A DNA stretch of 64,000 nt, from NCBI GenBank assembly GCA_964396165.1, contig CAYNEF010000012.1:15361-79360 (forward strand). Direction: 5' to 3'. Within the stretch, counting starts at the first letter, position 1. Each line of letters begins with the position of its first letter. Shown piece after piece: positions 1 through 7,670 of the stretch. The position numbers and the translations under genes are program-made. Below the pieces are notes generated by a model. That model had not been told where the DNA came from. It was given only the letters and a program-made list of their open reading frames with translations, and made no database searches. This DNA is from CALCZU01 sp964396165. GTDB taxonomy: Bacteria > Bdellovibrionota > FAC87 > UBA2466.

Positions 1-884
1 AATTGATTCAAGAACAATACACACGCACTGGTCTGGACAACGTCCTTCTTCTGGGGAACGAAAAAGACATCCCGCTACAAAAAATCGACGGGATTTCGGG
101 CGACTTCTTCTACAGTCTTTTATCTGGAGACGATGAAATCTCCGATACCGCTGTAGGCAGAATACCTGCCACCACAAATTCTCAAGCAGAACTCATGGTG
201 AACAAAATTATTCGTTACAAAGAACTGCAAGCAGAAGGCAAAACCAATAAAAAGGTGATGTTGGTCGCGCATAACGAAGACTATCCGGGAAAATACACTG
301 AAAACCAGGAGAACATCAAAAAAGCTGCTAACCCAAGAGAATTTGCTTTCACTACCCAATACGGTGGTGCAGGTGCGAAGAACAAAGACGTACTCGACCA
401 GGCAAAAACAGAGTACGCCATCATCAATTACAGAGGCCACGGCAGTGATAACTCTTGGATTGAATGGGATTCTGAAAATAAATCGTTCGGCTTTGAAGAA
501 GTTGATCAAATGCCAAATGAAATTTCAGCTCTCTCTTTTGTGTTCAACGTCGCTTGTGACAACGGTTCTATTCAGTTAGACACCCCATCGCTTGTGGAAA
601 AACAACTTTTCCCCAATGAAGATCCTACTTCTTTAAAAGGAGCTGTAGGCACTTTCGGTGCAACTGAGCCGTCTTATACAAGCGTCAATCATGACTTTGA
701 TTTGAACTTGTTCAAATTCCTCGAAGAGTCTGATGATTTGTCTATCGGCAACATCTATACGCTTGCAAACAACAAGCTGACTCAAGATGCGGGCGGCAAG
801 GCTCCAGAAAATGTGAAGATGTACATTCTCTTCTCTGATCCCTTGCTTGCACCACGCTTGTTGAATCAGCATGATGCGAAGTAA
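1..884 (+). CDS. C25 (gingipain-type) cysteine peptidase, C-terminal part; 5' end outside window
   Basis: The visible frame starts at base 3 and gives 293 residues; the real start lies upstream, so this is a partial gene. It matches the catalytic region of peptidase family C25. Numbering from the first visible codon, there is a VLLLGNEKDIP strand-turn near residues 14-24, the family-typical DTAVGRIPA segment near 48-56, the catalytic-His motif RGHG at 144-147 and the catalytic-Cys motif NVACDNG with Cys185. A GAVGTFGAT stretch follows, and the visible part ends with an ILFSDPLLAPR segment like the family's 'GDP' strand. C25 enzymes are secreted endopeptidases. Here the protein ends soon after the catalytic domain, so no large C-terminal sorting domain is visible. 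A strong terminator follows. Family assignment is confident; the substrate is unknown. Confidence 0.88.
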   Translation, partial: LIQEQYTRTGLDNVLLLGNEKDIPLQKIDGISGDFFYSLLSGDDEISDTAVGRIPATTNSQAELMVNKIIRYKELQAEGKTNKKVMLVAHNEDYPGKYTENQENIKKAANPREFAFTTQYGGAGAKNKDVLDQAKTEYAIINYRGHGSDNSWIEWDSENKSFGFEEVDQMPNEISALSFVFNVACDNGSIQLDTPSLVEKQLFPNEDPTSLKGAVGTFGATEPSYTSVNHDFDLNLFKFLEESDDLSIGNIYTLANNKLTQDAGGKAPENVKMYILFSDPLLAPRLLNQHDAK

Positions 885-898
885 GTAAAAAACTTATC

Positions 899-935
899 GC
901 CCCGCTCTTCTTTACGAAGGGCGGGGCTTTTTTTT
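899..935 (+). terminator. Rho-independent terminator after the C25 protease gene
   Basis: GCCCCGC (899-905) pairs with GCGGGGC (921-927). The stem can be extended inward to about 11 bp with one G-T pair, leaving a small loop, and eight T follow at 928-935. It lies 15 bases after the stop codon. Confidence 0.93.
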
Positions 936-988
936 GTTTATAATATTACGGTTTGTCGCTGCTGTTTGGATTTTGCTTTTTAGCAACC

Positions 989-1177
989 CTCATCCACTTT
1001 CCGCTCTTGGGGTACGACCTACGTCAATTTAACATTTGGAGGCCAGAGCGTCCTATAAGGGTAATTTCTACCAGATCTTGTTTGAAAGATTGTTCTAGAA
1101 AGCACCCCTATAGGACGCTCTGGCTAAATTAAAATGTCACATCGTAGGTTGTGCCCCAAGAGCGGAAGATGGATGAG
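989..1177. repeat. 189-bp imperfect inverted repeat (74-nt arms, about 41-nt loop)
   Basis: The left arm (989-1062) and right arm (1104-1177) are imperfect reverse complements over their whole length. The best blocks are CCGCTCTTGGGG at the outside and GCCAGAGCGTCCTATA near the loop; the middle holds several mismatches and small gaps. It fills the space between the C25 terminator and the convergent methyltransferase gene. It is too long and lacks the T-run expected of a simple terminator. It could be a MITE-like element, a decayed transposon end pair, or a structured transcript. No flanking direct repeat is evident and no second copy was seen in the window. Confidence 0.7.
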
Positions 1178-1204
1178 ATAAACGAGAAGGCTATCTTAAA
1201 AAGA

Positions 1205-1879
1205 TTACTTACGGCCTACGATAATCGAATAGGTAAACACATCGCGGGGTCCGAAGCTGTATTCCACGACTTGAAAACCACCGCGGTTAAAAATCTCAGT
1301 CACGCTTTGTTTAGACTGTACACGTGCTATTTCATCGGGGTGAAATTTTACATCTTTCCCTGTGAATAGTTTCGTAGCTTTCACAAGGAATTTGAAAAAC
1401 AAGACACTTAAACCGAATTCTGGTGGCCAAAAAAGAACAATATGCCCATCATCTTTTAGAACTCGTTTAAACTCTACAAGCGTTGTCTGAATCTGATCTT
1501 CCGTTAGATGCTCCATCACGCCCAAATTATAGATACCTGCCAGGCTTTTATCAGGCATCTGGATAGAAAAAATACTGCTTAAAAGCGTAGTGCCCGTTGT
1601 ATTGGTCTGTTTGTACAGTTCGAGCGCCTTTGGCGAAATATCCATTCCGATAATATTATATTCTTTGCAAATATCGCTATCGACTTGTCCGCTGCCACAA
1701 CCGGCGTGCAAGATCGTCGAATTTTTAGGGATATATTTGCGAATAAAATGGTTTAAATTCGGGCGAATGATAATTTTTCTGTAGAATTCGGCCACTAAAG
1801 AATAAAGAACACCACCTCGGTTCTTTTTCCGCCAGTAGGCATCCCATTCAGCACTGTCTCTTGTAAGAGTTTCGCTCAA
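1205..1879 (-). CDS. Class I SAM-dependent methyltransferase
   Basis: This is a 224-residue Rossmann-type methyltransferase. Motif I reads HAGCGSGQ at about 58-65, followed by an acidic strand end (GMDIS, 78-82) and the NLGVMEHL motif at 118-125 typical of Methyltransf_11/UbiE-like enzymes. The likely start is TTG at 1879, because it overlaps the stop of the upstream gene as TTGA and the N-terminus MSETLTRDSAEWDAYW suits the family. It is the last gene of a minus-strand operon with a dehydratase/glycosyltransferase fusion and a C-methyltransferase, so a role in glycan modification is inferred. The exact substrate cannot be told. It could instead methylate a lipid or small molecule. Confidence 0.85.
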   Translation of the reverse strand: MSETLTRDSAEWDAYWRKKNRGGVLYSLVAEFYRKIIIRPNLNHFIRKYIPKNSTILHAGCGSGQVDSDICKEYNIIGMDISPKALELYKQTNTTGTTLLSSIFSIQMPDKSLAGIYNLGVMEHLTEDQIQTTLVEFKRVLKDDGHIVLFWPPEFGLSVLFFKFLVKATKLFTGKDVKFHPDEIARVQSKQSVTEIFNRGGFQVVEYSFGPRDVFTYSIIVGRK

Positions 1880-3558
1880 GACACAGCTTTCTTTGGGAGA
1901 AAGGATACAGTTTGTATGAAGCGCTCCATCGATAATACACCGAGAAGTCTTAAGCTTCTAAACATCTCGCGGTAACTCATTTTAGAGCTGCCATAGGCGC
2001 GCGTAGGCAAGACAACGGCAATTTCATCCACCTTGTAATTCAAGTTATGTAGTACGTAGATACTTTCGAAAAAGAACGAATAACCGTTTGAACGAACTTT
2101 GTTTAAAAAGTTTTTGTTGATCTTATCTAATCGATATACACGAAAGGCGCCGGTGGTATCGTATTTCAGACCGAGAAGCACTGTAGTTAAAAAATGTGCA
2201 GTGCAGGTTAAAAATTTTCTAAAAGGGTTCCAGTCTTTGATACCGTTTTGCTCTAGATAGCGAGAAGCAATAACCATATCGCTTGTTTCAGCGCGTTTGA
2301 CTAAAGTCGGAATTATTTCAGGGGTATGGGTGAAATCCGCATCCATCGTAACCAAAGTTTTATAGCCGCGCTCAGTTGCCCACATATAGCCTTCTCTATG
2401 CGCACTTCCAATTCCAAGCTTTCCTGTACGGTGGATCACACGCACAGTAGGGTCATTTTTGGTAATTCCATCAATGACTTCTCCAGTGCCGTCAGGAGAA
2501 TTATCATCCAGAAACAAAATATCCGTCTGTAAACCTGTTTTTACAATACGTTCGTAGAGAGGAGTGACGTTATCCCGTTCGTTATAAGTAGGAATAAAAA
2601 CCAGAGTGTCATTCAACCGTTCATTTTTCTTAGCTTCAATCATTTTTTCAATCATCCCTTTAAAATCTACACTGGGCTTCCAGTTGGTTTTTTCTCTTAA
2701 TTTTTTTGCACTTCCAATCAAAGGAAGGCTAGAGCGGGTCATAATAGTACCGTTTTCTACAACGTGATCTTCCATTTTAAGATCCAGAAGTTCGAAAACG
2801 TATTCTACAAACTCTTTCACCGTGTGTGGTTCACCTGTAGCGACCACAAAATCGTCTGCCGTATCCAAGGCGAGGATTTTTTGAGCAGCGTTTACGTAAT
2901 CGGGAGCGTATCCCCAATCCACAATGGCAGAAAGGCTACCCAGTTCTAACTTGCCATTTTTTCCCTGTTTAATTTCCCAGGCAGTATCCACGATTTTTTT
3001 CGAGATAAATTTGCGAGCGCGGTAGTTGGACTCGTGGTTGTACAAAATACCTACAGAGGCATAGACACCGTACTGTCTTCTATACTGTTGGCAGGCAAGA
3101 AGACCAGCTAGTTTTGTCATGCCATAGACGTTTACAGGTCGATAAGCAGTGTTCTCATCCTGCAACTCTTCTTTTGGATTTCCAAAAACGTGGGAAGAAC
3201 AGGCATAAAAGAACTTTGTTTTGGACTTAAGCTGTTTCAGTGCTTCTAAAAAATGCACAACATAGAATGCGTTTACTTCGTAGCTTTTTTTATACAATTC
3301 CAAATCATCGGGAACCTTGTCTTCGGATGAGTGGTGGTAAGCCGCGAGATAATAAATTTCGTCAGGTCGAAAGGTTTCAATTCCTTTTTTTACGGATTCG
3401 AAATCAGAGATATCAATAATTTCAGTTTCCGTGTGTGCTGGTTCGAGAAAAGTACTAGTGCGGCTGACAAGACAGAGCTCGGCGCCAGTTTGTAAAAGCT
3501 GTTCTTTTAACAGCTTTCCATCCTGTCCGTTCGCTCCAACTATCAGTACTTTTTTCAT
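1876..3558 (-). CDS. Fusion protein: NAD-dependent sugar dehydratase/epimerase (GMD-like) + family 2 glycosyltransferase (dolichol-P-mannose synthase-like)
   Basis: This 560-residue protein has two enzymes in one chain. Residues 1-310 form an extended short-chain dehydrogenase: nucleotide-binding GANGQDG at 8-14, ACSSHVFG near 119-126 and the catalytic YGMTK with Tyr145/Lys149. The NHESNYRARKF segment near 174-184 is characteristic of GDP-mannose 4,6-dehydratase relatives. Residues 317-560 form a GT-A glycosyltransferase: FIPTYNERDN, DDNSPDGTG (351-359) and the DAD metal motif (406-408), resembling polyprenyl-phosphate mannose synthases without their C-terminal membrane anchor. The gene lies 9 bp after the C-methyltransferase and overlaps the next methyltransferase. 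The logical role is to make a modified sugar and then transfer one in the same pathway. The domain calls are firm; the actual sugar is unknown. Confidence 0.87.
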   Translation of the reverse strand: MKKVLIVGANGQDGKLLKEQLLQTGAELCLVSRTSTFLEPAHTETEIIDISDFESVKKGIETFRPDEIYYLAAYHHSSEDKVPDDLELYKKSYEVNAFYVVHFLEALKQLKSKTKFFYACSSHVFGNPKEELQDENTAYRPVNVYGMTKLAGLLACQQYRRQYGVYASVGILYNHESNYRARKFISKKIVDTAWEIKQGKNGKLELGSLSAIVDWGYAPDYVNAAQKILALDTADDFVVATGEPHTVKEFVEYVFELLDLKMEDHVVENGTIMTRSSLPLIGSAKKLREKTNWKPSVDFKGMIEKMIEAKKNERLNDTLVFIPTYNERDNVTPLYERIVKTGLQTDILFLDDNSPDGTGEVIDGITKNDPTVRVIHRTGKLGIGSAHREGYMWATERGYKTLVTMDADFTHTPEIIPTLVKRAETSDMVIASRYLEQNGIKDWNPFRKFLTCTAHFLTTVLLGLKYDTTGAFRVYRLDKINKNFLNKVRSNGYSFFFESIYVLHNLNYKVDEIAVVLPTRAYGSSKMSYREMFRSLRLLGVLSMERFIQTVSFLPKKAVS

Positions 3559-3567
3559 GAATGCCTT

Positions 3568-4884
3568 TTAAAAAGTCGGTTGGTTGGAGAGGTTCTCTTT
3601 AGTGTTGTCGACTACAGCGAAACCTGCTTTCGGGTAGTGAGATCCTTTTTGAGAGACGACTTCGAACCGAGGAAGTGGGAATACAATTTCTCCGCCTTTG
3701 TCCAGGAAGTCTTTTTCTCTTTTGATAATCCCATCGCGAAAATGCCAGGGCAGTACGAAGAAATAATCCGGGCTTTGTTCTCTTGCCAGGGCTTCACTCA
3801 CAATAGGAATTAACGTCCCAGGAGTAAATGCGCCGAATTTGTCTTCGTTCACTTCAGAGATGCAAGGCATTTCAGCTTTGGTAATTCCGCAATATTGCAA
3901 AAGGACGTTTCCTTTAGTGGAAGCGCCGCAACCAATTACGGTCTTGCCTTGTTTTTTTGCGTTTTCAAAGAAGCGGATGATTTGAATGCGGTGTGCTTCC
4001 ATCTCATTCTTAAATTTCAAATACGGGGCAAGAGTAGAAAGCCCGCGTTTCTCCTCGTCTGCAAGCACGCTATTAATAAGTGCAGTGCATTCTGGGTAAC
4101 TGGCTTCATTTCTCGCTACAGAAATAGAGAAACTACCGCCGTTAATATCGTTGAATTCTAAATCTACAATTTTAAGACCAGCTTCATCCATCATGCGCTT
4201 GATTTGTTTAAGCGCGTAATATTCGAGATGCTCGTGGCAAATCGTATCGTACGAGAGCGTATCGAGCATTCTAGGCAAATAACTTTGCTCGAGTGTCCAA
4301 ACTCCGTCTTTGTCGAGAATATCAGCAATCTCTCTTACAAACTGCGACGGATCTTCCAAATCGTAAAACATCGCTATACTTGTAATGAGTTTTGCCTTTT
4401 TGCCGCCCAAGTGTTTTTCAATTGTTTTGGCGGAGAAAAAATCAGGGATTAACGTTACGTCATCCGGATAGTAATGCTTAAATTTCATGCCGGAAGGATC
4501 CACACCGACAAGCTGTAATCCAGAAAGCGGATAAGATTGCAAAAGGGTGCTGTCATTGCTGCCGATATCGATGATGAGATCCCCTGCATTCGGTGAATAT
4601 TTTTGGCAAAGCTTTTCCACTTTACCTTTTAAATGCCTCACCATGGATTGGTTTAGTCCCGAGCGGTAACCGTAATTCATCCCGTACATTTGACTTAGAT
4701 CAAAAGAGTCGGCGAGTTGAACCAGATCACACTCTTCGCATTTGATCAGTCTCAACGGACCAACTGGTACGACCTGTTCTTCTGATTTAGGAAAGATGCC
4801 TGTGAAACTTTGTTCCCCTAAATCCAATATAGATTCTAGCTTTGGGCTCTTGCAGAGCCGGCAGTGACTAATTTCTGTTGCCAT
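3568..4884 (-). CDS. Zinc-binding sugar C-methyltransferase family protein (Methyltransf_13/SAM/Methyltransf_14 architecture)
   Basis: The 438-residue protein has the three-part layout of nucleotide-sugar C-methyltransferases. An N-terminal zinc-binding module uses CRLC (Cys8, Cys11) and CEEC (Cys49, Cys52). A SAM domain follows with IDIGSND at 105-111, after the family-typical GYRSGLNQSM. The C-terminal Rossmann-like domain contains IGCGASTKGN. Relatives methylate keto-deoxy sugars at carbon. It is the first gene of the minus-strand operon 4884-1205, just ahead of the dehydratase fusion that could supply a keto sugar. The start ATG at 4884 is supported by the cysteine module beginning at residue 8. 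Other members act on other keto sugars, so the substrate is not assigned. Confidence 0.85.
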   Translation of the reverse strand: MATEISHCRLCKSPKLESILDLGEQSFTGIFPKSEEQVVPVGPLRLIKCEECDLVQLADSFDLSQMYGMNYGYRSGLNQSMVRHLKGKVEKLCQKYSPNAGDLIIDIGSNDSTLLQSYPLSGLQLVGVDPSGMKFKHYYPDDVTLIPDFFSAKTIEKHLGGKKAKLITSIAMFYDLEDPSQFVREIADILDKDGVWTLEQSYLPRMLDTLSYDTICHEHLEYYALKQIKRMMDEAGLKIVDLEFNDINGGSFSISVARNEASYPECTALINSVLADEEKRGLSTLAPYLKFKNEMEAHRIQIIRFFENAKKQGKTVIGCGASTKGNVLLQYCGITKAEMPCISEVNEDKFGAFTPGTLIPIVSEALAREQSPDYFFVLPWHFRDGIIKREKDFLDKGGEIVFPLPRFEVVSQKGSHYPKAGFAVVDNTKENLSNQPTF

Positions 4885-5028
4885 AGGTTTTCGACATTAG
4901 CAAAAGAAGGCCGGTTTTCCAAAGAATAATGTGAGTTTATCGAGTGGGAATCAGACTTAAATTCAGTATTATTAATAGCATCTTACAGTGCATCGCATTG
5001 CGTTAATATAGTTTTTCTTGCAGAAAGT

Positions 5029-5060
5029 AAAAAGAGGGCCTGACTTGGTTGTCAGACCCT
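5029..5060 (-). terminator. Rho-independent terminator of the DUF4360 gene
   Basis: GAGGGCCTGAC and GTCAGACCCTC (about 5034-5060) form a stem with one internal mismatch. Read on the minus strand it is followed by a T-run (A-run at 5029-5033 on plus). It lies 14 bases beyond the stop of the minus-strand gene 5075-5665. Confidence 0.82.
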
Positions 5061-5074
5061 CCTCCTTTTAACGA

Positions 5075-5665
5075 TTAACGGCAACTTCTCCATTGGAGTA
5101 AATAGACAAGTCCTGCGCTCATATCGACGCTGTCGACAGAAGCCATCGCTTGTTGACCATAGCTGTTTGTTTTTACGCGCATGTTGGAATTGATTCTTAA
5201 GTTCACATCCGTTCCGCACTTGGACCATACAAGTGCAGAAGCGATGAGTTTGTTGGAAACATAGTAATTGTCATCCAGTGCGCCGTAGAATGTTTTGGTA
5301 GTAGAAGGTCCCCTTGCATCTGCAAAGAAATATTCTACACCCAGGTCTGAAGTAGCACCGCGTGGAAGACTGTTGTACCCGCGATAATCCACTTGCAAGA
5401 CGGAAACACTGAGGCCATGAGGAACGTGTACCGGTACTGCAATGTTGCAACTCTTGCGGTCGACGGTTTTACTTCCTTTGGCTTCTACAGTGTAAGCATC
5501 GAACAAGACACTGAGTTGTTTAGCATCCGGACTAAGAATGGTGGATACAGTCCCTTGGGGACAACCTGTACCTCCATAGCCAGGTTGGCCCAGATAGATG
5601 TCATCCGCTTTCACAAGAGACGACACCATGAGCACCACCAGCGCGAACATATTTCCTTTTTTCAT
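5075..5665 (-). CDS. Secreted DUF4360 family protein
   Basis: I place the start at ATG 5665 (MKKGNMFALV) rather than further upstream, because an AAAGGA ribosome-binding sequence sits seven bases ahead and a clean signal peptide ending near SLVKA follows. The mature protein, about 175 residues, shows the DUF4360 pattern: GGTGCPQGTVSTILSPD, a RKSCNIAVPV segment, a DYRGYNSLPRG segment and a C-terminal Cys. DUF4360 is found in secreted proteins of fungi and some bacteria and has no established biochemical function. Four conserved cysteines suggest disulfides outside the cytoplasm. The gene stands alone between its own terminator and the repeat element, so it is probably monocistronic. Confidence 0.8.
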   Translation of the reverse strand: MKKGNMFALVVLMVSSLVKADDIYLGQPGYGGTGCPQGTVSTILSPDAKQLSVLFDAYTVEAKGSKTVDRKSCNIAVPVHVPHGLSVSVLQVDYRGYNSLPRGATSDLGVEYFFADARGPSTTKTFYGALDDNYYVSNKLIASALVWSKCGTDVNLRINSNMRVKTNSYGQQAMASVDSVDMSAGLVYLLQWRSCR

Positions 5666-5985
5666 GGTCATTTCCTTTCCATCCCTCACAGTGCTCGAGA
5701 TAGATCTCGGCCCAAATATCTCCCCCTGAAACAAATGAGCTGCACTATGAACAGTGAGTGAGAGTTCACCCACTTGCTAAATGTAAAATGCAATTAAACG
5801 GCCAATGAATTTTTTATTTCTGCACGCAGTGATTTACATAAACGCACCAAATCACGTGAAATAATTTTACGGGGCAAAATGCGACTGGGGCGAGATAGGA
5901 ATAAGTCTAGACGTTAACAAATGTCGCCGAAGAGAAATATCAAATCTAGTCAGAGTTAGTGAGAGAAGAAACGAAGAACAAGCTA
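5666..5985. other. Intergenic region, upstream of DUF4360 gene
   Basis: About 320 bases between the DUF4360 start and repeat element A. It presumably carries the minus-strand promoter for DUF4360. No coding sequence, RNA gene or convincing promoter box was found; open frames here have no ribosome-binding site and no family features. Confidence 0.4.
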
Positions 5986-6339
5986 CCTTGCACGTGCAAG
6001 GTTCGTAAGGCTTCGAGAGGCCCGGCTCTCCCAGCCGCGTTGGGTCGCTCCCCAGACTTCGTGTCAATTTAGTGGCCACTTGGCCATTCTTTTTTGCCAG
6101 CAACCCAACGCGATACGAGATTCACTTCGAAAAAATTTTCCCCAATAAATATAAAAAAATATTTTTTTGAATTTAGAAATATATTTTGTGTATTTTGCTC
6201 ATCACATCGCTAAAGCACTGACAAAAAGTTAGGCCAAGTGGCCTCAGTTCTTTTCGAAGTCTGGGTAGCGACCCAACGCGGCTGGGAGAGCAGTTCTCAT
6301 CGAAGAATTTTTAAATTACTCCTCGCACGTACAAGGTTC
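5986..6339. repeat. Structured repeat element A (solitary copy; inverted arms 6025-6061 and 6255-6291)
   Basis: A 37-nt arm starting GCTCTCCCAGCCGCG (6025-6061) is repeated inverted at 6255-6291 with one mismatch. Inside it, GGCCACTTGGCC (6074-6085) pairs with GGCCAAGTGGCC (6232-6243). Between these lie conserved blocks TTTTGCCAGCAACCCAACG and AAGCACTGACAAAAAGTTA and an A/T-rich core. CCTTGCACGTGCAAGG (5986-6001) is a perfect palindrome at the left edge. GCACGT(G/A)CAAGGTTC occurs at both edges (5990-6004 and 6325-6339), resembling a duplicated target or att core. A second copy with the same architecture lies at 56653-57001 in front of an HNH endonuclease gene. Copy A has no such gene and ends about 75 bp from the 3' end of tRNA-Arg. 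It may be DNA- or RNA-acting; the inverted design and second copy are directly visible. Confidence 0.82.
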
Positions 6340-6414
6340 CACTGAGCAGATACATTTCTACACACTTAAAGCATCATGGCTTTTCAAAAGTAAATGGTCG
6401 GTAGGGTTAGAAAC

Positions 6415-6488
6415 TGGGTCCAGTTGGAATCGAACCAACAACCTCCAGATTAGAAATCAGGTGCTCTATCCGGTTGAGCTATGGACCC
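6415..6488 (-). tRNA. tRNA-Arg (anticodon UCU)
   Basis: The minus strand gives a full cloverleaf: acceptor GGGTCCA/TGGACCC, D arm GCTCAACCGGATAGAGC, anticodon loop TTTCTAA with anticodon TCT, and T arm GGTTCGATTCC. The discriminator is A and no CCA is encoded. It reads the AGA codon. Repeat element A lies just beyond its 3' end. Confidence 0.96.
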
Positions 6489-6675
6489 TTAAGCAAAACT
6501 TAAGGTAGCTAATTAGCACGCAAGCCTTTGGTTTGTCGACAATTTCCACTGATTATTCGCTGCATCAATTATTGAAACACCTGTTAACATTACTACGCAA
6601 GAATCCCACCGTTTCATTCCAAGCCTTTAAACTTAAATAAAGGCAATCCCACTAACAATTTAAGGAGATAACTAT

Positions 6676-7587
6676 ATGAAATTCATTGCAACCGCAGTGG
6701 CTTTTGCGCTGCTAGGAAATGTAGCGTTTTCGCTGGATCAAAAAGACAGAAAAATTTTTGATCAGATAGAAAAATGGAAAGAACAGGCTGTACGTGAAAA
6801 ATGGACCTTCGAAGTAGGTTACAACCCTTCCCTTCGCTTGAGTGAAAAACAACGTTACGGCTTAAAAATGCAAAAAGGCTGGGAAGACATGGCAGACTGG
6901 AATGACATGACCATCCCCAGAGATCTCCCTGCCGCAATCGACTACCGCGACAAAGGCGTTGTCTCTCCTGTCAAAGATCAGGCAAAACCGCAGTATTGTG
7001 GAAGTTGCTGGGCATTTGGAACAGTCGCTGTAGTTGAGTCGCTGATTGCAATGTCGACAGGTACCGTGAAAGATTTGTCCGAACAACAAGTCGTCAGTTG
7101 CCAACCTGACTACGGAAGTTGCAACGGAGGAAATTTCGCGTTTGGTTTCTTTTTGCAAAAAGGAGCGAACAACGAAGAAGATTTTCCTTACGAAGCAAAA
7201 AACGTTTCGTGCAAATCTTCCGCCCCTCAGCATGAAAAACTTGCGTCCTGGGGTTATGTCGGCAGCCGCAAATCACGTGGGCCCAGTGTAGAGCAAATCA
7301 AAGCCGCCATCGTAAAATATGGACCTGTTGCTGCAACAGTCAGTGCCTCAGGTGCTTGGAGCGGTTACAAAAGCGGGATCTACAACGAATGTAACTCCAA
7401 CATGACCAACCATATTGTTGCGATTGTGGGTTATAACGATGCAGACGGCGGGTACTGGATAGTAAAAAACTCACACGGCACAGAATTCGGTGAGCAAGGT
7501 TACATCCGCATGCGCTACACCAGCAGCTCTGGTAAGAAATGCAATAACATCGGTGCCACTGCCGCATACGCTGTTTACAAGCCCTAA
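6676..7587 (+). CDS. Secreted papain-like cysteine protease (peptidase family C1A)
   Basis: This 303-residue protein has a signal peptide ending near residue 19 (NVAFS) and a propeptide-like stretch to about residue 85. The mature papain fold follows with all active-site residues: oxyanion Gln102, nucleophile Cys111 in YCGSCWAFG, His246 in NHIVAIVGY and Asn265 in VKNSHG. SCNGG near 148-152 is another papain hallmark. A TAAGGAGAT ribosome-binding site precedes ATG 6676 and a terminator follows, so it is a single-gene unit. It likely degrades protein outside the cytoplasm. Together with the C25 protease it suggests a lifestyle that digests external or prey protein (inference). Confidence 0.95.
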   Translation: MKFIATAVAFALLGNVAFSLDQKDRKIFDQIEKWKEQAVREKWTFEVGYNPSLRLSEKQRYGLKMQKGWEDMADWNDMTIPRDLPAAIDYRDKGVVSPVKDQAKPQYCGSCWAFGTVAVVESLIAMSTGTVKDLSEQQVVSCQPDYGSCNGGNFAFGFFLQKGANNEEDFPYEAKNVSCKSSAPQHEKLASWGYVGSRKSRGPSVEQIKAAIVKYGPVAATVSASGAWSGYKSGIYNECNSNMTNHIVAIVGYNDADGGYWIVKNSHGTEFGEQGYIRMRYTSSSGKKCNNIGATAAYAVYKP

Positions 7588-7621
7588 AGCTTACTCGTAA
7601 AATACGGATCAAATTGAATAG

Positions 7622-7651
7622 CCGATCTTGGACTACCAAGATCGGTTTTTT
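7622..7651 (+). terminator. Rho-independent terminator after papain-like protease
   Basis: CCGATCTTGG (7622-7631) pairs perfectly with CCAAGATCGG (7636-7645) across a four-base loop, followed by TTTTTT (7646-7651). Confidence 0.96.
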
Positions 7652-7670
7652 CATTCGATGAAAGACGGAA

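Noticed and set aside
5867..6103. Open frame of 78 codons on the minus strand across element A, containing SDPTRLGEP, also seen at 56669-56878 across element B
   Set aside because: Both frames simply translate the left arm of the element. The changes between copies follow base pairing with the other arm rather than protein conservation, and neither frame has a ribosome-binding site or family features.
5986..6339. Element A as a CRISPR array or a classical riboswitch
   Set aside because: There are no evenly spaced direct repeats with spacers, and no gene lies directly downstream in sense that could be controlled; the main feature is a single large inverted pair.
5986..6339. Element A/B as an IsrB/OMEGA-type (HEARO) RNA system
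   Set aside because: The associated HNH protein lacks a RuvC-type domain and is only 279 residues with a different N-terminal domain, so it does not fit the known HNH-RNA ORF systems.
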